A DNA stretch of 33,773 nucleotides, from NCBI GenBank assembly GCA_934747805.1, contig CAKVHC010000011.1, forward strand, positions 1 through 33,773. The letters are read 5' to 3'. The position numbers were made by a program, and so were the translations under genes. Below are positions 23,734 to 33,772 of the stretch, piece after piece. The notes beneath the pieces are model-generated. The model had not been told where the DNA came from. It worked only from the letters and a program-made list of their open reading frames with translations, and made no database searches. Each line of letters starts with the position of its first letter. The first letter of the stretch is position 1. The DNA is from an uncultured Clostridia bacterium (GTDB lineage Bacteria > Bacillota > Clostridia > Christensenellales > UBA1242).

Positions 23734-23961
23734 ATTAAAAATACATTAAAAAAATAAATATTTATAAAAAATATTAAATTACAACAATAAAATTAAATAT
23801 TTAATTTATTTTAAATAAATATCGAAAAAATAAAATTTAATTCAAAATAAATCAAATAAAATGCTATTTAAGGCACAGTTGTAAAAAAAGTTGAACAAAA
23901 ACTGATAAATATTTGTCAAATGAAATTGGACTAAAAAAATAAAATTTTTAGATATTTTTAA

Positions 23962-23991
23962 TTGCCTTATCAATGAAAAATGTTGTATTAT
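23962..23991 (+). promoter_or_regulatory. Promoter of the giant surface-protein operon
   Basis: TTGCCT (23962-23967), an 18-bp spacer, TATTAT (23986-23991), overlapped by TATAAT at 23991-23996. Predicted leader of about 65-70 nt before the ATG at 24067. The -35 is moderate, and AT-rich context makes other starts possible. Confidence 0.6.
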
Positions 23992-24066
23992 ATAATATAT
24001 ATATTTAATAAATATTTGAGCAAAAACGAGAGAAAATATTTTTGTAGATGAAAAGGTAATGTGCAT

Positions 24067-27000
24067 ATGAAAAAAGTTTGGAAAGGTTTAATGATTGCAA
24101 TGTTTGCTCTGACAGCGGTTGTGGGGTCGCTGTTGTTTGGCATGCATTCCAAAGCACAAGCATTCGTAGCTGTCAGAGAATACAGTTTACAGAATAGCAG
24201 CGACGGAGTGATATTGTCGGTTGAAAAAGTTTTGCGACCAGCGACTTTATCATCAGACGGCACGTTGTCATACTTTAACGAAAATAGCGACAACCTTAAC
24301 GACATCAATCCGTCCAATTACAAAAAAATTAAAGTGCGTGACGCTACAAGTGGAGAAGAAGGCAGAACGTACTATTACAAAGATGTTGACAATTTGAATG
24401 TAGATCCAAATGAACCGACTACGACCGCAAAGACAATTGTTCGTAATGGCGGCTCGGTTATGCTCAACGATAACTATGAACCATCTGGCTCAGGGTTTGC
24501 TGACATTGAAAACATAATGGTGTCGTTCGGTAGTTATGGCAATGCTTCTTCTACAGGCGATGCAATAAACAACGGACAAAATATATTTTCCATTCAAGTC
24601 AGCGTAAAATTAAACGGCGAAGATGTCCAAGTCGGCGTTAGACAAGCTGACGGCTATGCGGATTTTACATTATTTTTGGATTTAAGATCTGCCACATACG
24701 CTTCTGGCGACAAAAAAGGCGAACTAATTGAAAATCAAGAGGGCAGATACGACCTGTCTTTTAGATATCAACGTGTAGTCAATGGCTCAATTCTTGACGT
24801 AGTTGAACTGGATGGCGGCTTTACATTCTATTTGCTCAGCCGCAAAAATTACACTAATACGCAAGATATCAACGAGTCGGTTTCATATCCAACACAGCCA
24901 CACATATCGAATGCAAACATTGTTAACGGTGTGTATAAATATAACTACAATGCAGAGCAATTCCCAACTCTGAGTTTGGATCTTTCCAAATACGACGTGT
25001 CATTTACTCGTACATACAACGAGATTATGGAGGAGTATAGAGTTGAATACAACTATGCTACCAACACCGCACGCATAGCAAAGACTGTGCTCGGCAGCAC
25101 GACTTATAGCGACTATATATCCCTAAACAACTATAGATTGCTGACAATCGTGTTTACAGATATAGGTGCATACGATTTTGACTATGTGGTTAAATATCAA
25201 GATAACACCACCACAATCAATATCCCAAGTTATCAAATCAGTGTGGAGAGTCAACATTTAACAATCTTTGGCTTCCAGTTGCACTATAACAAAGACAACA
25301 ATGGCGACAGTGAGCTTAAACACGTAGAACTTTACAGTGACGGCAGTACGGCAATGTACGTGCTTTCAGACTTGCAACACGAAGTTGACATCAATTCTAG
25401 CAAAGCTAACGGAACAGTTAAATCTGTGGAACAAGCTGACGTGACGGCAAAAAATGTGAACTTAAACGACATAACTGCTAAAACACCTAACACGTATGGT
25501 TCCGGCTCGTTCGTATCAACCAACCAAGCACCTTTGTGGTTTGAAAATCTTGGTTCGTCCGATTCACCATTTGAGTCAAACTCAACGGCAGTGTATTACG
25601 CACAGCGAATCAACAACAATTTCACGCAATACACTTATCAAAATCGCATGTTCTTCCCAAACAAGACTTTGCTTGACGGCTATTACATTGTAGTTTTGAA
25701 CTATAAGTACGACAAAGCAAATTACAAGCAAGTGTTTATGTTCAGAGTAAACGGTGAATCTCCTAGAGTGGAAATCCGCACAACAAGTGGACAAACTCGT
25801 CCGACCGATTTGGCCGACAGTACAGTTCTGGCACAAGAATATACTAACAAGAACGTCTTTATAGACTGGACAGTTCCTGGCAGGTTTGAGAATAGCGTTT
25901 CAGCGGTGTACAGCTATAGTCCCGCATACAATCGTCAGAAGAGTCAAATGACCACACGTGATGTGCCATTCAATAATCAAACACAGCTTTTCACTGAAAG
26001 CGGCAGTTATATTGTTGACATTATCTATGCTGGAAATAGGTCAAACTCACAAACAATCAGTTTCGTAATTGATAAAACTGGCATTTCAGGCATCAAGGCA
26101 ATGGGTGTTTATCAGATCACAGATGCGTTGGGCAATGTAAGTTATATCATGCAAAACGACCAAAATTACACTGCACGTGCCGCTGTAGACCAGCCATTTA
26201 CATTGCTGTGGAACAAAAAAGCAAGCGGTGCGAATATCAAGGTGGAATATTGTTTGACCGAACTTATAGAGGATTTGTCAATTACTCCTCAACGAATAAA
26301 CTTGGGTGGCTCAGGTTATTATCTACCAGTGCAATATATTGTAGGCGCTACTCCACAGATGACCACAATCAACGGAACGCCTTCCACCGAACTGGCTGTG
26401 TCAAACAACTATTGTTTCTCAGCTAACGGTTTCTATTGGTTCCGTTTGACTGATGATGCAGGCAATACAGCACAATATTTCATCCTACTGGACAAAACTA
26501 ACGCATCATTTATTCAGTCGGAAATATCTTCAAATTCAAACAACATTGTCTCTAGCGATGTGACTATCACTTGGGGCAGCCACAAAACTATTGTAATGAA
26601 TAGAGCGTATGGCGACCAAGACGTGTTAACTCAATTTTTGGCTGGAATTAGTGATTCTGAGCCAAATGAATATAATGCCGACTATGCAGCTGACAGCAAC
26701 CTAGCTCAAATTAGAAACTATCTAGCGTTGGCAAACAAAAAGTTCTATTATAATATTCCTCTTTCCGAAGTGACATTGACAGGAAGCTTGTACAATCAAA
26801 ACACCACTATTAATAACACATATAGACCAACAGCAGATTTGCCTTCTAGTTGGTCAACCACGATTTTGGCCGACCAAACACGTGCCAACGACGGCGAGTA
26901 TATGATAAGAGCTCGTGCCGAAAGCAATATTTTGGCTGACAATCAGTATAACTGGTCTAATCACTTTGTGATCATGAACACAGACAAGGCTCAGGTGGTG

Positions 27001-30000
27001 ATGTATGGTTATCAGCAAGCACAAAACGCTATTAACGGCAAATATGTAAGTCCGAACCATGCTTCAAACTATGCTGGACTCCGTGTGGAATGGATGGCAG
27101 GTCAAGGCGACTATGAAGTTGAGTCAATTACATTGGCTTATTACAAACTCGATGTCACCGCCACTGATTCGGTGAATTATCCATATGTCGACAGCCCAAC
27201 AAACACCACTGTGTTAACAGGCACTCAAATTAGTCCAACTAGCGATCAGATGCGTTCGGATGTATTGTTGTTGACATCAAGCAACGGCGAGACACTTTCT
27301 GCCGAGGGCAAGTATGTCATCACACGCAAATATGCAACAAGTAAAGAAACACTGTCCTACACTTATTACATAGATAGATCGTCAATCATTGAGTACGATT
27401 CAGACAATGTTTGTATGATTGGACAGAATATTGCCATTAATGCTGGCATGAAGAAGTTTAACAATTTCTTGAAATCACCAATTGAGACTCCACAGATTTC
27501 TATCGCAGGTGAGCAGAGTCAGGCAGTGGATATTTTGCTTAATACTAACAGACTGCCAACAAGCATTGATTGTCCTACAGACAAATTCTACTCTGAGGTT
27601 AAGTTTGATTCGCTAAACAAACTCACAGGTGACGACCGAGTAGAATTGGAACGTGTAATGAACGCATTTGCACTCTCAATGGATGTCTACTTTGCTGAGT
27701 ATTATGCTGAAAACGGCATGTATGTGGGCTTGCTCGCAGATAGATTCAACAAGAGCAGCAATCCATATCTAACAGCTGGCAGGGACGGCGGCAACGAATA
27801 TAAAGAACAGGGTTATTACATTGTAAAAATCTACGATAGCACTGCGACATATGATAATGACTGGCAAAGCATTATGAGCACAGGCAGAGGCGGAAGCTAT
27901 TCGTTTGCCTACAAAGTGGAGAATGAGAACCCTACTGGCTATTTCTACGGTCAGAGAAGAAATGGTGAAAAGACCTCACTCACCAACTATATCACCACTA
28001 AGGATAGCGAACTGAGCTTTGAGATTCATCAGCCAACCGACCCATTCATTGCTCGTGTGAACGAAAATAATATTACAATCAATCGCTCATATATCGACCT
28101 AAATGGCTTGCAAAGAACGGAAAAATATCTTGAGATAACCACGCAGCCTGATGGAACGATTTTGTATAGCGGTGTCGTGGCTCACTTGGTTGCAGGTGAG
28201 AATATTGACAACGCAAATAATCTAATTATTACAACCGAATATTCATATACTAAAGTTGATATCAGCGAAAAAGAATTTAAAGACGGAATATATTTCAAAA
28301 CTGACGGACAAGGCGGCTTTGAACAAGCATTAACTTATCAGTCAGGCACTAATTATTACTCACAACAATCAAGCATCATCAACTTCAATTTGCTGCCAAA
28401 GAATGTGTACTATTTTGACGATGCAACCAATACTTTGACAGATAAACTCGTGACAGAGCTTGATAGTCGTGGCAACACTCTTGAATACAATTATTCGGTG
28501 ACGATTCATTATGAAGGCGAGGAGAGCGCTTACACAAATTCTACTAAAAACTTCTTCTCCAACACTCAAACAATGTCAATCGATCACACTCCGCCAACAG
28601 CAAACGTAGCAAGACTTTTGGCAACCAACGCAAGCTGGTTAGACAAATACGGCTACACAGTCGGCGGCGACAATGATTTGTATGAGTTTGTTCAAAACGA
28701 CGACAATGGCGAAAGATATTATTCATATAGAGCCAAAGATTTCTTCGCTTTCAGCATTGACAGTGACTTTACGCTTTTGGCAAATACGGCGGACAGCGCA
28801 AGTTCGATTTACTATCGTAAAATGGACATGTCTGACAAAATTAGCAGATTGCCAAGCGTTCTTCAAGGTGATGTCGATTATAATGACCGTAGCAAAGATG
28901 CTCTTCAATTCTCGACCACTAGCGGCGACTATAAGTCATTTGGCAATATCACAGGCAACATAAGACTGCTAAACGTGCTTGAACGCAACGGTGACCGCAA
29001 TTCAGACGGCAGTTACGACGGTTATTACGAGATTATCGAGCTTGACGACGCTGGCAATAGCACCTCATTCATCGTACTGCTTGACACCAAAACCACCAGT
29101 CTTTTGGTGGACTACACCGACATTAAGAGTGGTGAAAATTACGAAAACCGTACAATCGCTAGCACTGACAATGGCTTGACCGCATCTAAGATTGTGATTA
29201 AGGATATCAATTCGATTGACTTGTTTCAAGAAATCACCCTATTTGACAGCACTGGCAGGAATGTATTGTACACTTGCTTGACTAATGCTGACACAGATAG
29301 ACAACAGATATACAACGAAATCAACAGCATTTTGTCTACGCCTGACGTTTATTCATTCTATTACTTGCGTATATCTAACAGATTTGGCACGACATATAGT
29401 TTTGGTTTGGGAATATCAACCCAAGAGGGAAGATTGAATGAAGCCGTAAGAAGAAAGGTTGTGGATGAAACCGGTGAAACGATTTACTATCTCGACATTT
29501 CAAACTGCGACAATGACGGACTTAACCTTGTATCAGTTGAGATTGAATGCCGTTGGAATGGCGAAACTCAATCTACAAAATATACAATTCTTCATAACGA
29601 AGGTAGAATCGTTATTATGAACGGTGACGTTGAATGCGATAGAATTGTGTTCAACAACATTGAATGCTGGTATTACATTTATCTAACTGACAGTGCAAAT
29701 CGTCGCACTGAGCAAAGTACATATGTAGGTGAGCAAGGTGAAATAATAGTTGATGCTCCTTATATATATAATAATGTATATTATTCTATTAACGATGTTA
29801 TTATAAGATATCAGCCAGGCATGTATTCGCCAGTCGTATCTCTACGCAAGCTTGAAAGTTCAGGCTCAATGGTGAGTGAAGATATCACAGTCACACCTAG
29901 AGATGATGACGAAAGAGTGAATTACAGCAAAATAATTTTGCAAAGACCAACCGCAAAAACAAACATTTTGGATGCAAGTGGTGGACGTAATGAATACACC

Positions 30001-32106
30001 ATCCAAATGCTGTCCAATTTGAACAATCTCGTTACAGAAGTTTACAACATTGTAATTGACAACCGTTTGCCTGCTGTAAATTTGTTGAACGACAACAATA
30101 AAAACAAGAACGGCATCGTTACAATGAACAGCGAAACACCAAACACCTCGACTAGCGATAATATCATTATCAGTTGGGAAGATATGAATGAATATTCGTT
30201 GAACATATACAAATATTCATTCACTTTGGAACGCCGAATCAATTCGGAAGAGGGCGAAACAGTAGATTTGCTCACGCAAAGCACTAACAACCGTTACTAT
30301 ATCTCTCGAGACAAAGAAGGCACATATATTGCAAGACTCAGTGTTTCAATTGGCGATGATCAAGTTCTAACTAAACTATTTAGCTTCACCATTGCAAGCA
30401 CAGGCGAACGTATGTACTCAGTTAACAAAGTTGTGGACGGCAACAACGTCCGCATCGAAGCACAGGATAGTATGGCGTATAGCACCTTGCGAGAAAAACT
30501 CAGTGGGGTTTATGACTTTAGCACGATTGTAAACTATTCGTTGCCGGTTGACGTTTACTTTGTCAACAGCGAATATAACGTGGTGGTCAATGGCGATAAA
30601 GGTGTGGTTAGCAGGTCAGTTGCACTTGTAAACGGTGCGTCGAACACATCTGGTGCAGTTAGCGTAGACTTGCAATACATCACTACAAACGCCACAAACT
30701 ACAGTTATTCAAAACTCATTTTGATTGTCAAAATTGATTTGACTCAAACTAACGAGTTGACAGATTTGTATTTGTATTATTCCGCACCTAACAAGACTGA
30801 ATTTGAAGAAGCGGAAAAAATGCTGCTCAATTCGATGGAAAAATCATTCGATAAAACAGCACCTAGCATTATATATGTTTTGGCAAACAAATACTCGAAC
30901 TGCACAACACCTGCAGTTTGGGCTACATACTTTGCACAAATGAACAATCTATATGTAAGTGTTTATTACAACAATTCGACCGAGCCAGTGGCAACTATCG
31001 ACATGTCGACATTGCCGGACAAGAACGGCGAAGACAAAGACATTCTCCGCAGATTCCAACTCACGTATGCTGGACAATATTCTTTTGAGATATTTGACAA
31101 GGCAGGTAATAGACAGGTGTTTAGGAACTCTAACGGATTAGCGTTCACTAAATATTCACTCACATTGATGACTGAAGTCCCAGCAACTATCAATGGCAAC
31201 GCAATTGTTGACAATGCGTGCTATAATGGTGACGTAGTGTTTGAAATTTTGAACAGCGCTTCATATAGTTCGATTGATTGCACTATATATAGAAACGGCA
31301 CAGACATTACGAATTCTGTATCACGTGTGGGCAGAGTTTATACCATTTCTGGTTCAGGCACATACAAAATTGAATACAGCGCAACGCACAAGTCGGGCAC
31401 GTCAGTTCGCACAATTCCAATGCGTTCAATCGTATTCACCATTGTGAACCCTGACGAAAGCCGATTGGCATTCGACTTCACTACAGTTAGTACGTCGTAT
31501 GACATTACAAAAGTGGAGAAGATTGAAACTGATGGCACGATTAAAGATGTGACAGCAGATTTCAAAGTTTTGTTGGCAGAGTCATCTTTGGTAACAGCTC
31601 AAGACCTTGAGAACTATGTTGACGCAAATGGTAACAATGTTTTGAAGATTGGAAGCTATCAGGTGTACTATTCGATCAAAAACAGAAATCTCTTGCCTGA
31701 TCAAGACGTGTCATTCAGGTTCAGAATTAGCAACCAAACGGCTGCAATATATTCGAGCTTGACTCCTGGTGAAACCACTACAAAATCGGTGACCATTACA
31801 TACAACCCTTATGTTATTTACAGACAGCTTGGCGAGTGTGTATTGCATATTTCAAACTATGGCGATTATGTTATTAATGAATCCACAATTACTGACAGTC
31901 TTGTGAAAGAAATCGTCATTTCAGGTGCAGGCACTTATTACGTTCAACTTTTGGGCGTGGATAACTGTGTAATGAATAGTTTCATTGTGGAAATCAAAGA
32001 ACCACTCAATACATTGTCTATTGTATTGATCGTGCTTGTCAGCCTTGTTCTCGTTGGCGGACTTATCACCTTCCTAGTACTCAGACACAGAATGAAGGTG
32101 AGATAA
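24067..32106 (+). CDS. Giant membrane-anchored surface protein with tandem Ig-like modules
   Basis: 2679 residues from the ATG at 24067 (AAAGGT 9 nt upstream; an in-frame GTG is at 24061). Signal peptide ending near SKAQA (~35). A C-terminal helix (about 2651-2671, IVLIVLVSLVLVGGLITFL) and a short basic tail RHRMKVR anchor it in the membrane, with no LPXTG. In between, many beta-rich modules end with strands like F-x-(I/L)-D-K/T-T-x-P: FVIDKTGI (~667), FILLDKTNA (~805), MSIDHTPPTANV (~1503), FIVLLDTKTTS (~1669), VIDNRLPAV (~1993), FDKTAPSII (~2260). Each is preceded by G-x-Y-x-(I/V)-x-x-x-D-x-x-GN-type segments. This is the pattern of bacterial Ig-like (DKTAP-type) adhesin or stalk modules. 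Ligand unknown. First gene of a three-gene operon; its stop overlaps the next ATG (TAATG). Confidence 0.85.
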   Translation: MKKVWKGLMIAMFALTAVVGSLLFGMHSKAQAFVAVREYSLQNSSDGVILSVEKVLRPATLSSDGTLSYFNENSDNLNDINPSNYKKIKVRDATSGEEGRTYYYKDVDNLNVDPNEPTTTAKTIVRNGGSVMLNDNYEPSGSGFADIENIMVSFGSYGNASSTGDAINNGQNIFSIQVSVKLNGEDVQVGVRQADGYADFTLFLDLRSATYASGDKKGELIENQEGRYDLSFRYQRVVNGSILDVVELDGGFTFYLLSRKNYTNTQDINESVSYPTQPHISNANIVNGVYKYNYNAEQFPTLSLDLSKYDVSFTRTYNEIMEEYRVEYNYATNTARIAKTVLGSTTYSDYISLNNYRLLTIVFTDIGAYDFDYVVKYQDNTTTINIPSYQISVESQHLTIFGFQLHYNKDNNGDSELKHVELYSDGSTAMYVLSDLQHEVDINSSKANGTVKSVEQADVTAKNVNLNDITAKTPNTYGSGSFVSTNQAPLWFENLGSSDSPFESNSTAVYYAQRINNNFTQYTYQNRMFFPNKTLLDGYYIVVLNYKYDKANYKQVFMFRVNGESPRVEIRTTSGQTRPTDLADSTVLAQEYTNKNVFIDWTVPGRFENSVSAVYSYSPAYNRQKSQMTTRDVPFNNQTQLFTESGSYIVDIIYAGNRSNSQTISFVIDKTGISGIKAMGVYQITDALGNVSYIMQNDQNYTARAAVDQPFTLLWNKKASGANIKVEYCLTELIEDLSITPQRINLGGSGYYLPVQYIVGATPQMTTINGTPSTELAVSNNYCFSANGFYWFRLTDDAGNTAQYFILLDKTNASFIQSEISSNSNNIVSSDVTITWGSHKTIVMNRAYGDQDVLTQFLAGISDSEPNEYNADYAADSNLAQIRNYLALANKKFYYNIPLSEVTLTGSLYNQNTTINNTYRPTADLPSSWSTTILADQTRANDGEYMIRARAESNILADNQYNWSNHFVIMNTDKAQVVMYGYQQAQNAINGKYVSPNHASNYAGLRVEWMAGQGDYEVESITLAYYKLDVTATDSVNYPYVDSPTNTTVLTGTQISPTSDQMRSDVLLLTSSNGETLSAEGKYVITRKYATSKETLSYTYYIDRSSIIEYDSDNVCMIGQNIAINAGMKKFNNFLKSPIETPQISIAGEQSQAVDILLNTNRLPTSIDCPTDKFYSEVKFDSLNKLTGDDRVELERVMNAFALSMDVYFAEYYAENGMYVGLLADRFNKSSNPYLTAGRDGGNEYKEQGYYIVKIYDSTATYDNDWQSIMSTGRGGSYSFAYKVENENPTGYFYGQRRNGEKTSLTNYITTKDSELSFEIHQPTDPFIARVNENNITINRSYIDLNGLQRTEKYLEITTQPDGTILYSGVVAHLVAGENIDNANNLIITTEYSYTKVDISEKEFKDGIYFKTDGQGGFEQALTYQSGTNYYSQQSSIINFNLLPKNVYYFDDATNTLTDKLVTELDSRGNTLEYNYSVTIHYEGEESAYTNSTKNFFSNTQTMSIDHTPPTANVARLLATNASWLDKYGYTVGGDNDLYEFVQNDDNGERYYSYRAKDFFAFSIDSDFTLLANTADSASSIYYRKMDMSDKISRLPSVLQGDVDYNDRSKDALQFSTTSGDYKSFGNITGNIRLLNVLERNGDRNSDGSYDGYYEIIELDDAGNSTSFIVLLDTKTTSLLVDYTDIKSGENYENRTIASTDNGLTASKIVIKDINSIDLFQEITLFDSTGRNVLYTCLTNADTDRQQIYNEINSILSTPDVYSFYYLRISNRFGTTYSFGLGISTQEGRLNEAVRRKVVDETGETIYYLDISNCDNDGLNLVSVEIECRWNGETQSTKYTILHNEGRIVIMNGDVECDRIVFNNIECWYYIYLTDSANRRTEQSTYVGEQGEIIVDAPYIYNNVYYSINDVIIRYQPGMYSPVVSLRKLESSGSMVSEDITVTPRDDDERVNYSKIILQRPTAKTNILDASGGRNEYTIQMLSNLNNLVTEVYNIVIDNRLPAVNLLNDNNKNKNGIVTMNSETPNTSTSDNIIISWEDMNEYSLNIYKYSFTLERRINSEEGETVDLLTQSTNNRYYISRDKEGTYIARLSVSIGDDQVLTKLFSFTIASTGERMYSVNKVVDGNNVRIEAQDSMAYSTLREKLSGVYDFSTIVNYSLPVDVYFVNSEYNVVVNGDKGVVSRSVALVNGASNTSGAVSVDLQYITTNATNYSYSKLILIVKIDLTQTNELTDLYLYYSAPNKTEFEEAEKMLLNSMEKSFDKTAPSIIYVLANKYSNCTTPAVWATYFAQMNNLYVSVYYNNSTEPVATIDMSTLPDKNGEDKDILRRFQLTYAGQYSFEIFDKAGNRQVFRNSNGLAFTKYSLTLMTEVPATINGNAIVDNACYNGDVVFEILNSASYSSIDCTIYRNGTDITNSVSRVGRVYTISGSGTYKIEYSATHKSGTSVRTIPMRSIVFTIVNPDESRLAFDFTTVSTSYDITKVEKIETDGTIKDVTADFKVLLAESSLVTAQDLENYVDANGNNVLKIGSYQVYYSIKNRNLLPDQDVSFRFRISNQTAAIYSSLTPGETTTKSVTITYNPYVIYRQLGECVLHISNYGDYVINESTITDSLVKEIVISGAGTYYVQLLGVDNCVMNSFIVEIKEPLNTLSIVLIVLVSLVLVGGLITFLVLRHRMKVR

Positions 32107-32450
32107 TGATAGACGAAATCAATATCAAGGGCGACGGACAGACTGTTTCGCTCGCCCTTGCTCAATTTGAGATTGAAGCGGATATCTGCCGACAGGCAGG
32201 TTTCCCGATTCTAAAAGTTTTGCATGGATATGGCAGTCACGGCGTGGGTGGAGAAATCAAACGAAATCTTCACTTACGTCTTGCCCAAATGCAAAGGCAA
32301 GGAAAAATCGCAGGATTTATTCCGTGTGAAAAATGGCATGCTTCACCTCTTAGAGATAAAGCAATAAAATTGGATTCAAGTTTACTTGCAGACAAAGATG
32401 TCAATACTCAAAACTGTGGGCAGACCTTAGTTTTGTTTAGATTGAAATAA
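32106..32450 (+). CDS. Smr-like small protein
   Basis: 114 residues. An Smr-type fold is suggested by a helix-rich N-terminus (VSLALAQFEIEADICRQAG), the strand ILKVL and the signature HGYGSHGVGG at residues 40-49, then EIKRNLHLRLAQMQ. The usual N-terminal D-x-H motif of Smr nucleases is replaced by INIKGDG, so catalysis by that motif is doubtful. The tail, PCEKWHASPLRDKAI and NTQNCGQTLVLFRL, matches a short clostridial Smr-like family I recall. Its ATG overlaps the stop of the giant gene (TAATG), implying coupled translation. Cytosolic. Role unknown; a nucleic-acid-binding function is inference. Confidence 0.78.
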   Translation: MIDEINIKGDGQTVSLALAQFEIEADICRQAGFPILKVLHGYGSHGVGGEIKRNLHLRLAQMQRQGKIAGFIPCEKWHASPLRDKAIKLDSSLLADKDVNTQNCGQTLVLFRLK

Positions 32451-32459
32451 GGAGAGATT

Positions 32460-33647
32460 ATGGAACAGAAAAAGTACAAAGTTAAACGTGGAGGCTGGGG
32501 CGGATTCCTCCTATTCTTGTTTGGCATGCTTATGGGCATTGTCGCTGTCGGACTGTTCGGACTTTGGGCGTACAAGAATGTCAGCATCGAAAAGACGGAA
32601 AAATGGTTTAAATACACCATCGATTTAGGCGATGCAAACGGCGTCAAAAGTATGACAATTGAAGAGTTGATCGCACTAGGCGTTGACTATGGCAATCGAT
32701 CGGATACATTAACGCTTAATGATGTTAAAGACGATTTTGGCATTTCCTTGCCAGACAAAATTCAGGGGATTAGCATCAAAAGTCTAAAATCTGTTCCGCT
32801 TAAAGATATTGGCAACAACTTCAATCTTGTAATGGAAGATGAAGAAAATACTCTTGCAGTTTTTGCCAACGTATTTGGCTTTAATTTGCCTGATATTAAC
32901 ATAATAAACAACAACTCGGGTAAATCTGTAAGCAAAGCGTTTGATGCAATTTTTGACGTAATGAACAAAGGCATGAACCTTACAATCGCTGATCTAAAGG
33001 ATTTTGGCATTGACTTTTCAACTGTCGGTTTGCTTAGCGATTTGGCAGACACAACAAAACTTAGCGAGCTTGAAACCGAAATAAAGAAGAAAACAGTTGG
33101 CGAGCTTATCACAATTAATGACTCGTCCTCTGCTGTTTTGAAAGCAATTAAAGACATTGCAATTAACGATTTGTCCACTGAACTTCCTAAACTTTCAATC
33201 GGCACAGTAATCGGTGACACAACCACTACGACTGGCATAATTGGGGCAATCAAGGATTTAACAATTGGGGACTTAAGCGAAAGTACAATCAAGGATAAAA
33301 TTCAGAATGTTAAACTAAGCGAAGTGATGACTATTGACGAAAGTTCAAACGCAATTTTGCGTCAACTGGCAAATTCAACTATCAGTTCATTATCCACTGA
33401 CATTGACAATATTAATATCAGTGTGGTAATGGGCAACAATAATGTCGTGGCATTGTTAAAGAGCAAAAATGGTGGTCAAGACGTAACGATTTCAAAATTG
33501 CCAGACGTTATGAGCACCGCATTTGACGTAAATACGCTTACAGTAGGTGACCTCGGCACACTTGGGTTTGACATTACGGGCTTGGACGAAAATATGACCG
33601 TAAAGAGCATTATTGAAGAATATAAAAGTTTGAAAAACGCCGTTTAG
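32460..33647 (+). CDS. Membrane-anchored protein with internal repeats
   Basis: 395 residues, ribosome site TAAGGAGAG, 9 bp after the Smr-like gene. A short cytosolic basic N-terminus, one membrane helix (about 14-38), and a long extracellular part. Recurrent LT-x-x-DL-x-x-(F/L)G-(I/F)-D motifs: MTIEELIALGVDYG (~65), LTIADLKDFGIDFSTV (~178), LTVGDLGTLGFDITGL (~360). Two longer units of ~77 residues are related: VGELITINDSSSAVLKAI (~210) and LSEVMTIDESSNAILRQL (~286), each followed by DLSTELPKLSIGTVIGD or SLSTDIDNINISVVMGN. A beta-solenoid-like or leucine/isoleucine-rich repeat is plausible. I do not recognise the family. A terminator follows. Confidence 0.78.
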   Translation: MEQKKYKVKRGGWGGFLLFLFGMLMGIVAVGLFGLWAYKNVSIEKTEKWFKYTIDLGDANGVKSMTIEELIALGVDYGNRSDTLTLNDVKDDFGISLPDKIQGISIKSLKSVPLKDIGNNFNLVMEDEENTLAVFANVFGFNLPDINIINNNSGKSVSKAFDAIFDVMNKGMNLTIADLKDFGIDFSTVGLLSDLADTTKLSELETEIKKKTVGELITINDSSSAVLKAIKDIAINDLSTELPKLSIGTVIGDTTTTTGIIGAIKDLTIGDLSESTIKDKIQNVKLSEVMTIDESSNAILRQLANSTISSLSTDIDNINISVVMGNNNVVALLKSKNGGQDVTISKLPDVMSTAFDVNTLTVGDLGTLGFDITGLDENMTVKSIIEEYKSLKNAV

Positions 33648-33673
33648 TCGGTCAAAAACCTATTGTAATTAAT

Positions 33674-33707
33674 AAAAAAAGCGTCTTTTGGCGCCTTTTT
33701 TGTAAAA
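33674..33707 (+). terminator. Terminator of the surface-protein operon
   Basis: AAAAAAAGCGTC, loop TTTT, GGCGCCTTTTTT, followed by GT. A second, overlapping 11-pair palindrome GCGCCTTTTTT/AAAAAAGGCGC spans 33691-33714, so two mutually exclusive hairpins compete; only the first has a U-tract directly after it. Confidence 0.85.
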
Positions 33708-33743
33708 AAGGCGCAAAAAAGTAAAAAAGATTGTAAAAAACCC

Positions 33744-33772
33744 TTGACAAAGACTAAATAATGTAGTAAATT
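33744..33772 (+). promoter_or_regulatory. Promoter for a gene beyond the right edge
   Basis: TTGACA (33744-33749), a 17-bp spacer, TAAATT (33767-33772). It points out of the window, so the target is not seen. The -10 is weak, the -35 perfect. Confidence 0.5.

Larger units (their letters stand above)
23625..24066. other. Very AT-rich intergenic region, no gene
   Basis: 442 bp between ypeB and the giant surface gene. It holds one strong terminator (23698-23733), then a run of nearly pure A/T with many short TTTAAAT/AATATTTAAT words, and a promoter at 23962-23991. I see no open frame with gene-like composition, no RNA gene and no direct repeats of meaningful length. The composition resembles the AT-rich patch in murB and the start of the 4601 gene. 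Confidence 0.75.

Noticed and set aside
32762..33292. 176-residue minus-strand frame opposite the last membrane protein
   Set aside because: Antisense shadow of the repeat protein; serine/leucine-rich with no ribosome site.
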